The notes under the pieces are model-generated. The model was given only the letters and a program-made list of their open reading frames with translations, did no database searches and was not told the DNA's origin. The position numbers and the translations under genes were made by a program. From the NCBI RefSeq assembly GCF_000429325.1, contig NZ_KE386886.1, positions 81,653 to 145,652 of the forward strand: a stretch of 64,000 nt of DNA, in the 5' to 3' direction. Source of the stretch: Fundidesulfovibrio putealis DSM 16056. Its GTDB lineage: Bacteria > Desulfobacterota > Desulfovibrionia > Desulfovibrionales > Desulfovibrionaceae. This document shows, one piece after another, positions 32,849 through 41,949 of this stretch (position 1 is the stretch's first letter; each line of letters starts with the position of its first letter).

Positions 32849-33918
32849 GCGCGGACCCCTACCGCATCGACTCCCACAAGCTGCTCTTCCACCCAAGGAG
32901 AGTCGCGGACTGGCTGGAGGGCAGGCCCACCGCGCCCATCTACATGGAGATAAGCCCCAGCGGCTCCTGCAACCACCGCTGCGCCTTCTGCGGGCTGGAC
33001 TTCATGGGGTACAAAAAAAGGCTGCTGCCGACGGAGCTGCTCCTCAAGCGGCAGGGCGAAATGGCGGCCCTGGGCCTTCGCAGCGTGATGTACGCCGGAG
33101 AAGGCGAACCCTTCCTCCATCCGGACATGCCCGCCATCGCCCGCTCCGCCAGGGAAGACGGCCTGGACGTGGCCTTCACCACCAACGCCTCCCGCTTCAC
33201 GCGGAAAATCCTGGAAGACACGCTCCCCGCCTGCACCTGGGTCAAGGCCAGCGTCAACGCGGGGACCAGGGAAACATACGCGCGGGTGCATGGTGTGAAG
33301 CCCGCCGAGTTCACCAAAGTCCTGGAGAACCTCCGCATGGCCGCAGACATCAAGCGGCAGAGGAACCTAGACGTCACTCTCGGGCTCCAGACCATTCTGC
33401 TGCCCGAGAACGCGGCAGAGATGGAAAGCCTGGCTCTTTTCAGCCGGGAGGCCGGGCTGGACTACTTCGTGGTGAAGCCCTACTCCCAGCACCCCCAGGG
33501 CCTGTCGAAATCCTACGAGGCAGTCCGCTACGAAGAGCTCGAGGCCATGGCCGGGAAGCTGGAAGCCCTGGCCACGCCGGAGTTCTCGGTGATATTCCGC
33601 AGGGAATCCATGGCCAGGTGGAACAACGCGGACAAAAGCTATCCGCGCTGCCTGGCCACGCCGTTCTGGTCCTACCTGGATTCAGGGGGCGGCGTCTGGG
33701 GATGCAGCGTGCACCTTGGCGACGAGCGGTTCCTGCACGGCAACATCCTGAGCGAGACCATGGAGGAGATCTGGTTCGGGGAGCGCCGGGCCAGCTCCCT
33801 GAGCTTCGTGTCCCGGGAGCTGGACGCCACAGGGTGCAGGACGAACTGCCGCATGGAAATGGTCAACCGCTACCTGCACGAGCTCAGCCACCCCGGCGGC
33901 CACGTCAATTTCATCTGA
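32845..33918 (+). CDS. Radical SAM protein, SPASM-like C-terminus
   Basis: A 357-residue enzyme. The [4Fe-4S]-SAM cluster motif CNHRCAFC (Cx3Cx2C) lies near residue 43, after the strand MEISPSGSC. The GEGEP segment in YAGEGEPFLHPDMP is the SAM-binding GGE-like motif. The C-terminal part has additional cysteines (CLATPFWS, WGCSVHLG and CRTNC) consistent with a SPASM/twitch domain holding an auxiliary cluster. The ATG at 32845 overlaps the previous stop. Such enzymes do radical chemistry on peptides or small molecules; here the substrate is presumably a sugar intermediate. Exact reaction unknown. Confidence 0.85.
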   Translation: MSADPYRIDSHKLLFHPRRVADWLEGRPTAPIYMEISPSGSCNHRCAFCGLDFMGYKKRLLPTELLLKRQGEMAALGLRSVMYAGEGEPFLHPDMPAIARSAREDGLDVAFTTNASRFTRKILEDTLPACTWVKASVNAGTRETYARVHGVKPAEFTKVLENLRMAADIKRQRNLDVTLGLQTILLPENAAEMESLALFSREAGLDYFVVKPYSQHPQGLSKSYEAVRYEELEAMAGKLEALATPEFSVIFRRESMARWNNADKSYPRCLATPFWSYLDSGGGVWGCSVHLGDERFLHGNILSETMEEIWFGERRASSLSFVSRELDATGCRTNCRMEMVNRYLHELSHPGGHVNFI

Positions 33919-33946
33919 CATGTCCCTTCAACGGTGAGATCACGCC

Positions 33947-36175
33947 ATGCGCAGCCTCATAGTCATACCCCGGTTCTACAATGTGTTCGGAGCCAACTAC
34001 GACTTTCCGGTCGGCCTGGGCTACATCCTCGCGAGCCTCAAGACCGCCGGGCACGAGACCTTCGTGTTGAACCTGAACCAGGACCCGGCCCCCGTGGCGG
34101 AGCTGGTCGAACAGGCTCTCCTGGAATACCGGCCTGCGGCCCTGCTCACCGGCGGGCTTTCCCCGCATTTTCCCAGGATCAAGCCAATCCTGGAGACAGC
34201 CAGGAGGATTTCCCCGTCCGTGACCACCATCTGCGGGGGCGGCATCATCACGGCGGAGCCGGAACTGATGATGGAGCACCTCCCCCTGGACGTTGGGGTG
34301 ATCGGCGAAGGGGAGGCCACCGTAGCCGAATTGGCGGCAGCGCTGGACAGCGGCTCGCCGCTTTCCGGCGTGGACGGCGTGATCTACCGCGACGACTCGG
34401 GAAAACCCGTGCGCAGCGCAGCGCGCGCCGCCATCAAGGACATCGACGCTATCCCCATGCCGGACTACGCCAGCCTGGACCTGCCCGCGTATTTCAAGTC
34501 CCAGGCCCAGAACGACGGCCTGATCTTCAACTACACCGAGCAGCCGCGCATGGTGCCCCTGGTGGGCAGCCGCTCCTGCCCCTACAAGTGCACGTTCTGC
34601 TTCCACCCCCTGGGACACAAATACCGCCAACGCTCCATCGACAGCCTGATGGCCGAGTCCACCCTCCTGGTGGAGCAGTACGGCGCGAACTTCCTGATGA
34701 TCCAGGACGAGCTGTTCTCCACGCGCACCAACAAGGAGCGTCTGGTCGAGTTCTGCGACCGGGTGCGCAGCCTGGGCGTCAAGTGGGGGACCTCGCTGCG
34801 CGCGGACAGCGTGGACCGGGACATCCTGGCCATGTGCAAGGCCTCCGGCTGCGTGTTTCTGTCCTACGGAGTGGAGAGCGCCTCCAATGAGATTTTGCGG
34901 AGCCTGAAGAAGAAGACCACCATCGAAGAGATTGAAAACGCCCTGGAAGCCACCTACGATTCAAAGATATGCCTCGTCGGCAACATTATTTTCGGAGACC
35001 GCAGGGAAACCCCCCAGACCATCCAGGAGTCCGTGGACTGGTGGCTTTCCCACCGCAAGTACCTGCTGCGCGTCTCCTACATCGCGCCCTATCCGGGGAG
35101 CGAGCTGTACCGGCACGCCCTGCAGACCGGCGTCATCCCGGACAAGGCCTGGCTCATCCCCCAGTACCACTCCATGCGCCTGAACATGACCGGCATGGCC
35201 CATGACGAATTCTTCGGACTGGCCGACAAATGGGCTGCGCACAGCTACCGCGAAGTGCTCATTCCGGCGGAGATCACCCACGTGGAAGAGACCGGGAACG
35301 ATCCGGTGAAAGGCCCCCTGCACACGCTGGAGGCCGTCTGTCCGCACTGCGGCGGCCACCCCGCATGGACAAGGCTGAACCAGCCCTGGTTCTCCATCTC
35401 CTTCGGGCACCTGACCATGGCCTGCCGGGAGTGCGGCCAGAAATTCCATACTCTGCCCCTGCCCCAGGAGCTGGCCATCCAGCAACTGCTGGATAGGCTG
35501 GACGGCAAGCCGTTCGCGGTGCTCCACCAGGAGCAGGAGTTCAATTTCCCCGCTAAGATATCCACCCGCCTCATGCGTGCGGCAACAGCCGTGGTCAGCG
35601 AGACCCCGGACACCCAGGTTCCGCCATATCTCGCTGAACGCGGGCATGGCCGCTTCACCGCTGCCGAGGCGCTGGCGGGCATGGACGTCCGGGACGTGGC
35701 CCTGCCGCTGGAAAACGGCGTCGAACCGGCGCTTCCCGTCATCAGGAGGCTTTCATCCCTGGGGCTGCGCGTGCATCCGCTGATCTGCTTCCCCGAATCG
35801 CGCCACGCCATGGCGACCATCAAGAAAGCCTACGGGGAAGCGCGGCTCGCCCAGGCAAGGAGGTATCTCGCGGTGGCCAGGAAACAGTTCCCTATTTCAG
35901 AAGAGATGGACCTGCTCTCGGTCCGGCTGGGCGACGCGGCCCGCGCCGAGCAGGGCTACCGGGACATGACGGCCCGCTGGCCGGAATACGACGCGGGCTA
36001 TCTGGCCCTGGCCAGGCTGTTCATGGCGCAGGGACGTCTAGAGGAGGCGGACCGGCTGCTGCGGCTGGCCCTGGTGCGGCTTCCCGGCAACCAAGCCCTG
36101 GCGGGATTGGCCCGCGAGACGCTCGCGGCGCAGGGGGCGGGTAGGCCCGCTGCCGTGCAGGCGGGCGCGGCATGA
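33947..36175 (+). CDS. B12-binding-type radical SAM protein with zinc ribbon and TPR tail
   Basis: A 742-residue protein. Residues ~1-150 are a B12-binding-like Rossmann domain (PVGLGYILASLKTAGHE, TTICGGGIITAEPE). The radical SAM core has GSRSCPYKCTFCFHPLGH (CPYKCTFC) at about residues 205-215 and ESASNEILRSLKKKT later. Around 465-500 is a zinc-ribbon-like pair CPHCGG...CRECGQ. The last ~120 residues (ARRYLAVARKQFP, DAGYLALARLFMAQGRLEEADR) are TPR-like. This composition is larger than usual for the family. It may catalyse a C-C bond formation or methylation in the glycan pathway. Confidence 0.8.
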   Translation: MRSLIVIPRFYNVFGANYDFPVGLGYILASLKTAGHETFVLNLNQDPAPVAELVEQALLEYRPAALLTGGLSPHFPRIKPILETARRISPSVTTICGGGIITAEPELMMEHLPLDVGVIGEGEATVAELAAALDSGSPLSGVDGVIYRDDSGKPVRSAARAAIKDIDAIPMPDYASLDLPAYFKSQAQNDGLIFNYTEQPRMVPLVGSRSCPYKCTFCFHPLGHKYRQRSIDSLMAESTLLVEQYGANFLMIQDELFSTRTNKERLVEFCDRVRSLGVKWGTSLRADSVDRDILAMCKASGCVFLSYGVESASNEILRSLKKKTTIEEIENALEATYDSKICLVGNIIFGDRRETPQTIQESVDWWLSHRKYLLRVSYIAPYPGSELYRHALQTGVIPDKAWLIPQYHSMRLNMTGMAHDEFFGLADKWAAHSYREVLIPAEITHVEETGNDPVKGPLHTLEAVCPHCGGHPAWTRLNQPWFSISFGHLTMACRECGQKFHTLPLPQELAIQQLLDRLDGKPFAVLHQEQEFNFPAKISTRLMRAATAVVSETPDTQVPPYLAERGHGRFTAAEALAGMDVRDVALPLENGVEPALPVIRRLSSLGLRVHPLICFPESRHAMATIKKAYGEARLAQARRYLAVARKQFPISEEMDLLSVRLGDAARAEQGYRDMTARWPEYDAGYLALARLFMAQGRLEEADRLLRLALVRLPGNQALAGLARETLAAQGAGRPAAVQAGAA

Positions 36176-36951
36176 CCGCTCGCACGCTGGTGGTGGGCGG
36201 CACGCGCGGCTCCGGCCTGGCCTTCGCAAGGCTCCTGGCGGACACGGGGCGGACGGTCACGGTGCTCGGCAGGAGGCCCCCCCTGGAGGAGCTCCCGACC
36301 GGCATAGAGTACCTCCAGGCCGACCTGTCCCGCGTAGAAGAGCTGGACCGCGTCCTGAAAGACTTCACCGCGCAACGCGGCCCTGTCTCGTATCTGGCGT
36401 TTTTCCAGAGATTTCGTGGCGACGGCGACAGCTGGACCTCGGAAATCGACATCACCCTGGACAGCACCCGGCGGGTCATGGACGCCCTGGACGGCGCATT
36501 CGCCCCGGAGGGAGACAAGGCCGTCCTGCTGGTGGGCTCTCCCGCCGCGACGCTGATCGCGGGGGAACAGCCCCTGGGCTACCATGTGGCCAAGGCGGGC
36601 CTGGTCCAGATGGCCAGGTACTACGCCGTGGCCCTGGGGCGCAGGGGAATTCGGGTGAACTGCCTCTCTCCGGGGGCAGTGCTCAAGCGGGAATCCGAGG
36701 CCTTCTACCTGTCCAACCGGGAGCTGCTGGACCTCTACGCGCAGATCGTCCCCCTGGGCCGCATGGGCCACGCCGAGGAGATCGCCCGCGCGGCCCTTTT
36801 CCTGCTGAGCCCCGAATCGTCGTACATCACCGGCCAGAACATCGTCGCGGACGGCGGCCTCTCGCTCCTGTGGCAGGAAGGCCTCGCCCGCAGAATCTCC
36901 GCACTCGAACATCCCGGGGACTCCCTGGGAAACCAGAAGGGACGCACGTGA
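36172..36951 (+). CDS. SDR family NAD(P)-dependent oxidoreductase
   Basis: A 259-residue classical SDR. The cofactor loop is VVGGTRGSGLAFARLL (TGxxxGxG variant), and the active site is YHVAKAG with Tyr137 and Lys141. The serine before it lies in LVGSPAATLI. The late motif RMGHAEEIARAALFLLS plus SYITGQNIVADGG is typical of SDRs that reduce beta-keto or sugar substrates. It overlaps the radical SAM gene by 4 bp (ATGA) and the following methyltransferase by GTGA. It probably reduces or oxidises a keto group on the pathway sugar; the substrate is unknown. Confidence 0.85.
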   Translation: MTARTLVVGGTRGSGLAFARLLADTGRTVTVLGRRPPLEELPTGIEYLQADLSRVEELDRVLKDFTAQRGPVSYLAFFQRFRGDGDSWTSEIDITLDSTRRVMDALDGAFAPEGDKAVLLVGSPAATLIAGEQPLGYHVAKAGLVQMARYYAVALGRRGIRVNCLSPGAVLKRESEAFYLSNRELLDLYAQIVPLGRMGHAEEIARAALFLLSPESSYITGQNIVADGGLSLLWQEGLARRISALEHPGDSLGNQKGRT

Positions 36952-38210
36952 ACCACGTCAGCTTCATCCGCCGCGATTGCAGGCTCTGCGGCAGCTCCAA
37001 CCTGGAAGGCTGCCTGGAACTGGCCTCCACCCCCCTGGCCGACGACTACAGGTCTCCGGATATGCTGGAGATCCCCCAGCCGCTGCTCCCGCTGCGGCTC
37101 ATGCTCTGCCGCGACTGCGGCTTCAGCCAGCTCGAGCACGTGGTGCCCTCCGAAGGCATCTACCGGGACTACATCTACCGCACGGCCAGCTCGCTGGGCC
37201 TGTCCAGCCACTTCGGGCGCTACGCCAGGGACGTGGCGCAACAGCTGTCCCTCGCGCCCGGGGGCCTGGCCGTGGACCTGGGCAGCAACGACGGCGCGCT
37301 GTTGGCGGCCTTCAAGGAGCTCGGCCTGCGGGTCCTTGGCTGCGAACCGGCCACAGCCATCGCGCGCGACGCGACGGAGCGGGGCCTGGAGACCTGGCCC
37401 GAGTTCTTCGGCCCGGACATCGCACGGGAGATCGTCAGCCGCAAAGGGCGGGCCAGCGTGGTCACCTGCAACAACCTCTACGCCAACATCGACGACCTCA
37501 AGTCCATGACCGCCGCCGTGCTGTCCATTCTGGAGCAGGACGGCGTCTTCGTGTTCGAGAGCTTCTACATGGGCTCGATGATGCGCAACATGGTGTTCGA
37601 TTTCATCTACCACGAGCACCTCTCCTACTTCACGATCGCGCCGCTGAAGGAGTTCTTCGCGAAAAACGGCATGGAGCTCCTGGACGTCCAGCCCGTGTCC
37701 ACCAAGGGCGGGTCCATCCGCTGTTTCGTGCAGCCCAAAGGAGGCAAAAGGCCGGTGTCGGCACGCGTCGATGAATTCATCCAGGCCGAAAAACGGGACG
37801 GACTCCAGACCATGGCCGCCTTCACTGACTTCGCGGCCAGGATAGACTCGGCCCGCAAGACCCTGGCGGACAAGCTCGACACGCTTGGCGGCCCCCTCGC
37901 GGCGTACGGCGCGTCCGCCACCACCACCACGCTCGCCTATCATTTCGATCTGCTGTCTCGCATCGACTACTTTGTGGACGAAAACGAGGACAAGATTGGC
38001 CTTGTGAGCCCTGGCGCGCACATCCCGGTGCTGGCCCCGGAAGCGCTCCTGGAACGCAGGCCGGAGCACGTGCTCGTCGCGGCGTGGCGCTACTGGGAAC
38101 CCATCGCCAGGAAGAACGCCCGCTACCTGCGCGAGGGGGGCGCGTTCATCATCCCCCTGCCCGAGTTGCGCATCGTCACGGGAGCCGACCTGGAGGGCCT
38201 GCATGCCTGA
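36948..38210 (+). CDS. C-methyltransferase-type class I SAM methyltransferase
   Basis: A 420-residue protein starting at GTG 36948, which overlaps the SDR stop. Its N-terminal zinc-binding module has CRLCGSSN and CRDCGFSQLEHV. The SAM-binding motif is AVDLGSNDGALLAAF near residue 105. The C-terminal domain (AAYGASATTTTLAYHF, DYFVDENEDKIG) is that of NDP-sugar C-methyltransferases such as TylC3-like enzymes. It would methylate a carbon of a keto-sugar. A homologue with the same architecture lies at 40642-41949 on the other strand. Confidence 0.8.
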   Translation: MNHVSFIRRDCRLCGSSNLEGCLELASTPLADDYRSPDMLEIPQPLLPLRLMLCRDCGFSQLEHVVPSEGIYRDYIYRTASSLGLSSHFGRYARDVAQQLSLAPGGLAVDLGSNDGALLAAFKELGLRVLGCEPATAIARDATERGLETWPEFFGPDIAREIVSRKGRASVVTCNNLYANIDDLKSMTAAVLSILEQDGVFVFESFYMGSMMRNMVFDFIYHEHLSYFTIAPLKEFFAKNGMELLDVQPVSTKGGSIRCFVQPKGGKRPVSARVDEFIQAEKRDGLQTMAAFTDFAARIDSARKTLADKLDTLGGPLAAYGASATTTTLAYHFDLLSRIDYFVDENEDKIGLVSPGAHIPVLAPEALLERRPEHVLVAAWRYWEPIARKNARYLREGGAFIIPLPELRIVTGADLEGLHA

Positions 38211-39363
38211 TAACGCAGCAGCCCGGCCCCGCAGACCCTTCGTGGACTTTTACGGAGAGCACGCGGTGTCCCCCGTGGCCCAGGACATCTCGGACCTGGA
38301 AAAGCACCTGCGCAGGCGCAACGCCCTGTACATGCACCTTGGCCTCCCCCCGGCCTGGGTCCGCAACCTGAGCGTCATCGAGTTCGGACCCGGCGGCGGG
38401 CACAACGCCCTGCACACCCTGAGGCTTGGCCCCAGACGCTACGTGCTGGTGGACGCCAACCCCGCAGGGCTGGCCTCGGTTCAGCAGCTGCTGGCCGCAG
38501 GCATCGAATCGGGAGTGGTGGAGATCGCCCGGAGCCTCATCGAGGAATACGACAGCGCCGAGCGCTTCGATCTGGTGCTGTGCGAGGGGGTGATCCCCGG
38601 CCAGCTCGATCCCTCGGCGTTTCTCAGGCGCGTGGCACGCTTCGCCAGGCCCGGAGGCGTGGTGGTGGCCACTTGCGCGGACAGCGTCTCCTATTGCCCG
38701 GAGATTCTGCGCAGGGTCATGGCGGACCTCATCGCGCCGCCCACGCTGCCCATGGAGCAGCGCCTGTCTGCCCTGCTCCCGGTCTTCTCGCCGCACCTGG
38801 CGACCCTGGAGGGCATGAGTAGGCCGCACGAGGACTGGATCATCGACAACCTGCTCCAGCCGCTCATCGGCAAGTACTTCTCCATCCTGGAGGCCATCGA
38901 GGCCCTGCATCCGGAGTTCGACATCCACGGATCCTCGCCGCGCTTCATCACGGACTGGCGCTGGTACAAGTCGCTGCACGCCGACCCGCCGCAGTTCAAC
39001 CACGCCGCCGCCCTGGCCTGCATGGCCTCCATGCACAACTTCCTGGACCACTCCATCCTGACGGCCCCACGCGATCCGCAGAGCAACAGGCCCATGATGG
39101 AAACCTGCGACGCGATCTTCGAGGCGTACCTGGGCTTCCAGAACAGCGCCGACCCGAGCGCCGCCACCGGCATTCTCGCCCTGACCCGCACCCTCTGCGG
39201 GCACGTTTGGGAGTTTTCCGAGTCCACCGCCGGGGCCTTCGAGGACTTCGCCCGCTGGCTGGAGACATTCCTCGACACCGGCAGGAACATCGACCACGGA
39301 CGGTTCGCGCCGCTGTTCGGGCGCGGGCAGCAGTACCTCTCCTTCATCCGGTGCGGGCAGTGA
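38203..39363 (+). CDS. Class I SAM-dependent methyltransferase
   Basis: A 386-residue protein. The SAM-binding glycine motif is SVIEFGPGGGHNALHTL at about residues 62-78, followed by acidic VLVDANP and a DLVLCEGVIPGQ motif. The second half (from ~residue 185) is a poorly known helical domain with WRWYKSLHADPP. It overlaps the previous gene by 8 bp and the next by GTGA. It could methylate the sugar ring or a phosphate-linked acceptor; the position is unknown. No zinc motif as in the preceding gene. Confidence 0.75.
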   Translation: MPDNAAARPRRPFVDFYGEHAVSPVAQDISDLEKHLRRRNALYMHLGLPPAWVRNLSVIEFGPGGGHNALHTLRLGPRRYVLVDANPAGLASVQQLLAAGIESGVVEIARSLIEEYDSAERFDLVLCEGVIPGQLDPSAFLRRVARFARPGGVVVATCADSVSYCPEILRRVMADLIAPPTLPMEQRLSALLPVFSPHLATLEGMSRPHEDWIIDNLLQPLIGKYFSILEAIEALHPEFDIHGSSPRFITDWRWYKSLHADPPQFNHAAALACMASMHNFLDHSILTAPRDPQSNRPMMETCDAIFEAYLGFQNSADPSAATGILALTRTLCGHVWEFSESTAGAFEDFARWLETFLDTGRNIDHGRFAPLFGRGQQYLSFIRCGQ

Positions 39364-40541
39364 CTCCGGGGAATATCCTGCGCCAGGCCGCACGCGCCGC
39401 AGAGCATGCGCTCTTCGTGGCCCTGGCCCTGTTGATGCGGCTTGTCCGGCCCCTGGCGTTGGTCCGCGTCGGCAAGGTCGCCACGGGGCGCATCGGCCAC
39501 TTCGCGGCGGACTGTGAGCTCTACCTCTGCCAGCGCGAGCTGGGGCTCGCCCCGAAGCGGTGCATCGACCTCTTCCATCCGGAGGAGTTCGTCTCCAACC
39601 AGGCCCTGCTGGCCATGCTGCGCAGGAATATGACCATCCATCCGCTGTTCAGGAAGCTCGACGAGGCCAACCGGACCCTGCCGGGCTGGGAGCGGCACAC
39701 GGTGGACATCTTCCGCAAATCGCGCGACGTGGAGTGCCTGCTCTCGCGCACCACCGCGCGCACCTCCTTCACGCAAGAAGAGGAGGCGCGGGGCCGCCAG
39801 ACCCTCCGGAAGCTCGGCGTGCCGCACGACAGCCCCTTCATTGCGCTCTACGGCAGGGACAGCGCGTACCTTGCCTCCACGTTCCCCTCGTGGGACTGGA
39901 GCTACCACGACTACCGGGACATGGACGTGGCCGACTTCAAGCCCTGCGCAGCCGCGCTGGCGCAGGAAGGCTATCACGTGGTCCGCATGGGTTCGCAGGT
40001 GAAGGAGCCCCTGGAGCATGAATCGCCGAAGGTGGTCGATTACGCCACCTCCGGGCATCGCGACGAGTTCGCGGACATCTACCTGAGCGCCAAATGCCGC
40101 TTCTTCATCGGCGTGCCGGGGGGGATCGTCGCTCTGCCCATGATCCACCGGGTCCCGACGCTCTACGTGAACTTCATCCCGCTGGAATACATCCAGGCCT
40201 GGAACCCCTACGACATGTTCATCCCCAAGAAGCTCTGGTGCGAGAAAAAAGAGCGCTTGCTCACCTTCGGGGAGATTCTCGGTTCAGGGCTGGGCAGGCA
40301 GCTCATGTCCCAGGCCTACGTCGGAAACGGCGTCCGCGTCGTTAACAACACCCCGGAAGAGCTGCGCGACGCCGCCCTGGAGATGGATCAACGCATGAAG
40401 GGGAGCTGGGAGGACACGCTGGAGGATAAGGAGATGCAACGGGCTTTCTGGGGTCTCTTCAAGGCCAGCGAACTGAACGCCTGCTTCAACGCCCGCATCG
40501 CGTCGTCATTTCTGAGGGCCAACACTGAGCTTGTCCGCTAG
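39360..40541 (+). CDS. Putative TIGR04372-family glycosyltransferase
   Basis: A 393-residue protein starting at GTG 39360, overlapping the previous stop. The N-terminal hydrophobic helix (HALFVALALLMRLVRPLALV) may anchor it to the membrane. It is followed by VGKVATGRIGHFAADCELYL, a signature I associate with the TIGR04372 glycosyltransferases. The later segments FIGVPGGIVALPMIHRVP and VNFIPLEYIQAWNPYDMFI fit a GT-B nucleotide-sugar site. As last gene of the operon it should transfer the finished sugar to an acceptor. A hairpin follows. Confidence 0.65.
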   Translation: MTPGNILRQAARAAEHALFVALALLMRLVRPLALVRVGKVATGRIGHFAADCELYLCQRELGLAPKRCIDLFHPEEFVSNQALLAMLRRNMTIHPLFRKLDEANRTLPGWERHTVDIFRKSRDVECLLSRTTARTSFTQEEEARGRQTLRKLGVPHDSPFIALYGRDSAYLASTFPSWDWSYHDYRDMDVADFKPCAAALAQEGYHVVRMGSQVKEPLEHESPKVVDYATSGHRDEFADIYLSAKCRFFIGVPGGIVALPMIHRVPTLYVNFIPLEYIQAWNPYDMFIPKKLWCEKKERLLTFGEILGSGLGRQLMSQAYVGNGVRVVNNTPEELRDAALEMDQRMKGSWEDTLEDKEMQRAFWGLFKASELNACFNARIASSFLRANTELVR

Positions 40542-40547
40542 CGTCGC

Positions 40548-40581
40548 GTCCCTGAAAAACAGGATCATGTTCTTCAGGGAC
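40548..40581. terminator. Stem-loop between convergent glycan operons
   Basis: GTCCCTGAA (40548-40556) and TTCAGGGAC (40573-40581) pair perfectly, and the inner AACA/TGTT can extend the stem. It lies 6 bp beyond the plus-strand operon's last stop and before the minus-strand operon's last stop (40642), so it may serve both. Confidence 0.55.
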
Positions 40582-40641
40582 AAGCTTATTCTCGACGCCT
40601 TATCCGCACAGCACCTGCGCGTTCATGGCGAGTCCGCGACA

Positions 40642-41949
40642 TTAAGACGGCCTGTCCTTTTGCCATGCTTCGACCGCAACTTCCGCCCTGTCCAGGGCGG
40701 CGTGGAAATCCGCCGGGGAAAGAACCGACAGGCTCACGTAGGGCGTTTGCAGCGTCTCGGCCAGCCGCGCCTGCACCGTAGCCTCGTTCTCGTTGTTCAC
40801 GGCAAGCAGGACCAGGGACCTGCCCCCGCGCTGCCTGAGCCAGTCCAGGGGAAGGATGGGAACTGCGCCGTACGGCATGAACTTGCCCTGGCGTTGCGGC
40901 TGGTCGTCGATGACTGCTTCCACCAGTCCGGCGAGGTCGAAGCCTCCCAGGAGGGTGGCTCCCCGGCATCCCGCGCCGTAGAGGGCCACGGCGGCGCCCT
41001 TCTCCTTGGCGCGCGCCAGCAGCGCCTTGAGGCGCGCCGCGTAGAGCGCGGCCCTTGTGCCGAACTGCCTGGCCAGGGCAACGCTTTCCGGGTCGGAGTA
41101 CGAGGCGTGAGCGCTGCCTGAGCCGCTGCCGGACGACAACACGTCTGCACGGCCCAGAGCTTCTCCGGACTCGTGGCCGGGTGTGGTGCTGTTTTTCCTG
41201 GCCAGCACGGTCAGGGCCGTGCCGCTGAAATTGAAATTGCGTTCCTCGACCAACCCGAAGCCGTTGGCCTCCAGCAGGGCGCGCAGCGTGCGCCGGGTGA
41301 AGTACGTGATGTGCTCCTCCCACATGCAGCTGGCGTCCCCCATGCTAAAAGCCGGTTCGGAGTCCGGCACGTCCAGCAGCAGCTCGGCTCCCGGCTCCAG
41401 CAGGGAGGCCACGCAGGCGAGAAAGGCGTGGGGGTCCTCCACGTGCTCCAGCACCTGGCGCGCCGCCACGGCTTTGAAAAGGCCATGCGTGCCAACCAGC
41501 GTCCGGCAGAGCTTTGCATCGAGCATGCTCCGGTACACCCGGTGCCCGCGCCGCTCCGCTTCGTTCGCTGCAACGGGGTTGGGCTCCACCCCCACCAGAT
41601 CCGCGCACCCGCGCCGCCTCAGTTCGTCCAGGAACAGGCCATCGTTGCAGGCAATCTCAACAACCGGCCCCGCCATGGCACCGGTCGAGAGCATGGCCGC
41701 CTCATCCGCGCCGTGTGGCTGAGGCTTCCAGGAACTGAAGCAGTAGTTGTAGTCCAGGTAGAGCTTTTCGGGCGGGACAGGGTCCAGTATCTGGGAGAGG
41801 CCGCAATCCAGGCAGACGTGCAGCGCCAGGGGATGCACCAGGGCCACGGGCTCCTCCGGGCTGGAGAGAAGGGCGTGCGCCACGGGCAACCGCCCCAGGT
41901 CCAGGACTTCCTCGAAACGCTCCCCCCGGCACAATCTGCATGTTTTCAC
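40642..41949 (-). CDS. C-methyltransferase-type class I SAM methyltransferase
   Basis: A 435-residue protein starting at GTG 41949, overlapping the cupin gene's stop. The N-terminal zinc-binding CRLCRGE and CLDCGLSQ motifs, SAM site VVEIACNDGLFLDEL and C-terminal VALYGAGCRGATLL match the C-methyltransferase architecture of the gene at 36948. A linker near residues 275-295 has repeated Gly/Ser (SSGSGSGSAH). It may C-methylate the same or a related sugar. It ends the minus-strand operon. Confidence 0.8.
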   Translation of the reverse strand: MKTCRLCRGERFEEVLDLGRLPVAHALLSSPEEPVALVHPLALHVCLDCGLSQILDPVPPEKLYLDYNYCFSSWKPQPHGADEAAMLSTGAMAGPVVEIACNDGLFLDELRRRGCADLVGVEPNPVAANEAERRGHRVYRSMLDAKLCRTLVGTHGLFKAVAARQVLEHVEDPHAFLACVASLLEPGAELLLDVPDSEPAFSMGDASCMWEEHITYFTRRTLRALLEANGFGLVEERNFNFSGTALTVLARKNSTTPGHESGEALGRADVLSSGSGSGSAHASYSDPESVALARQFGTRAALYAARLKALLARAKEKGAAVALYGAGCRGATLLGGFDLAGLVEAVIDDQPQRQGKFMPYGAVPILPLDWLRQRGGRSLVLLAVNNENEATVQARLAETLQTPYVSLSVLSPADFHAALDRAEVAVEAWQKDRPS

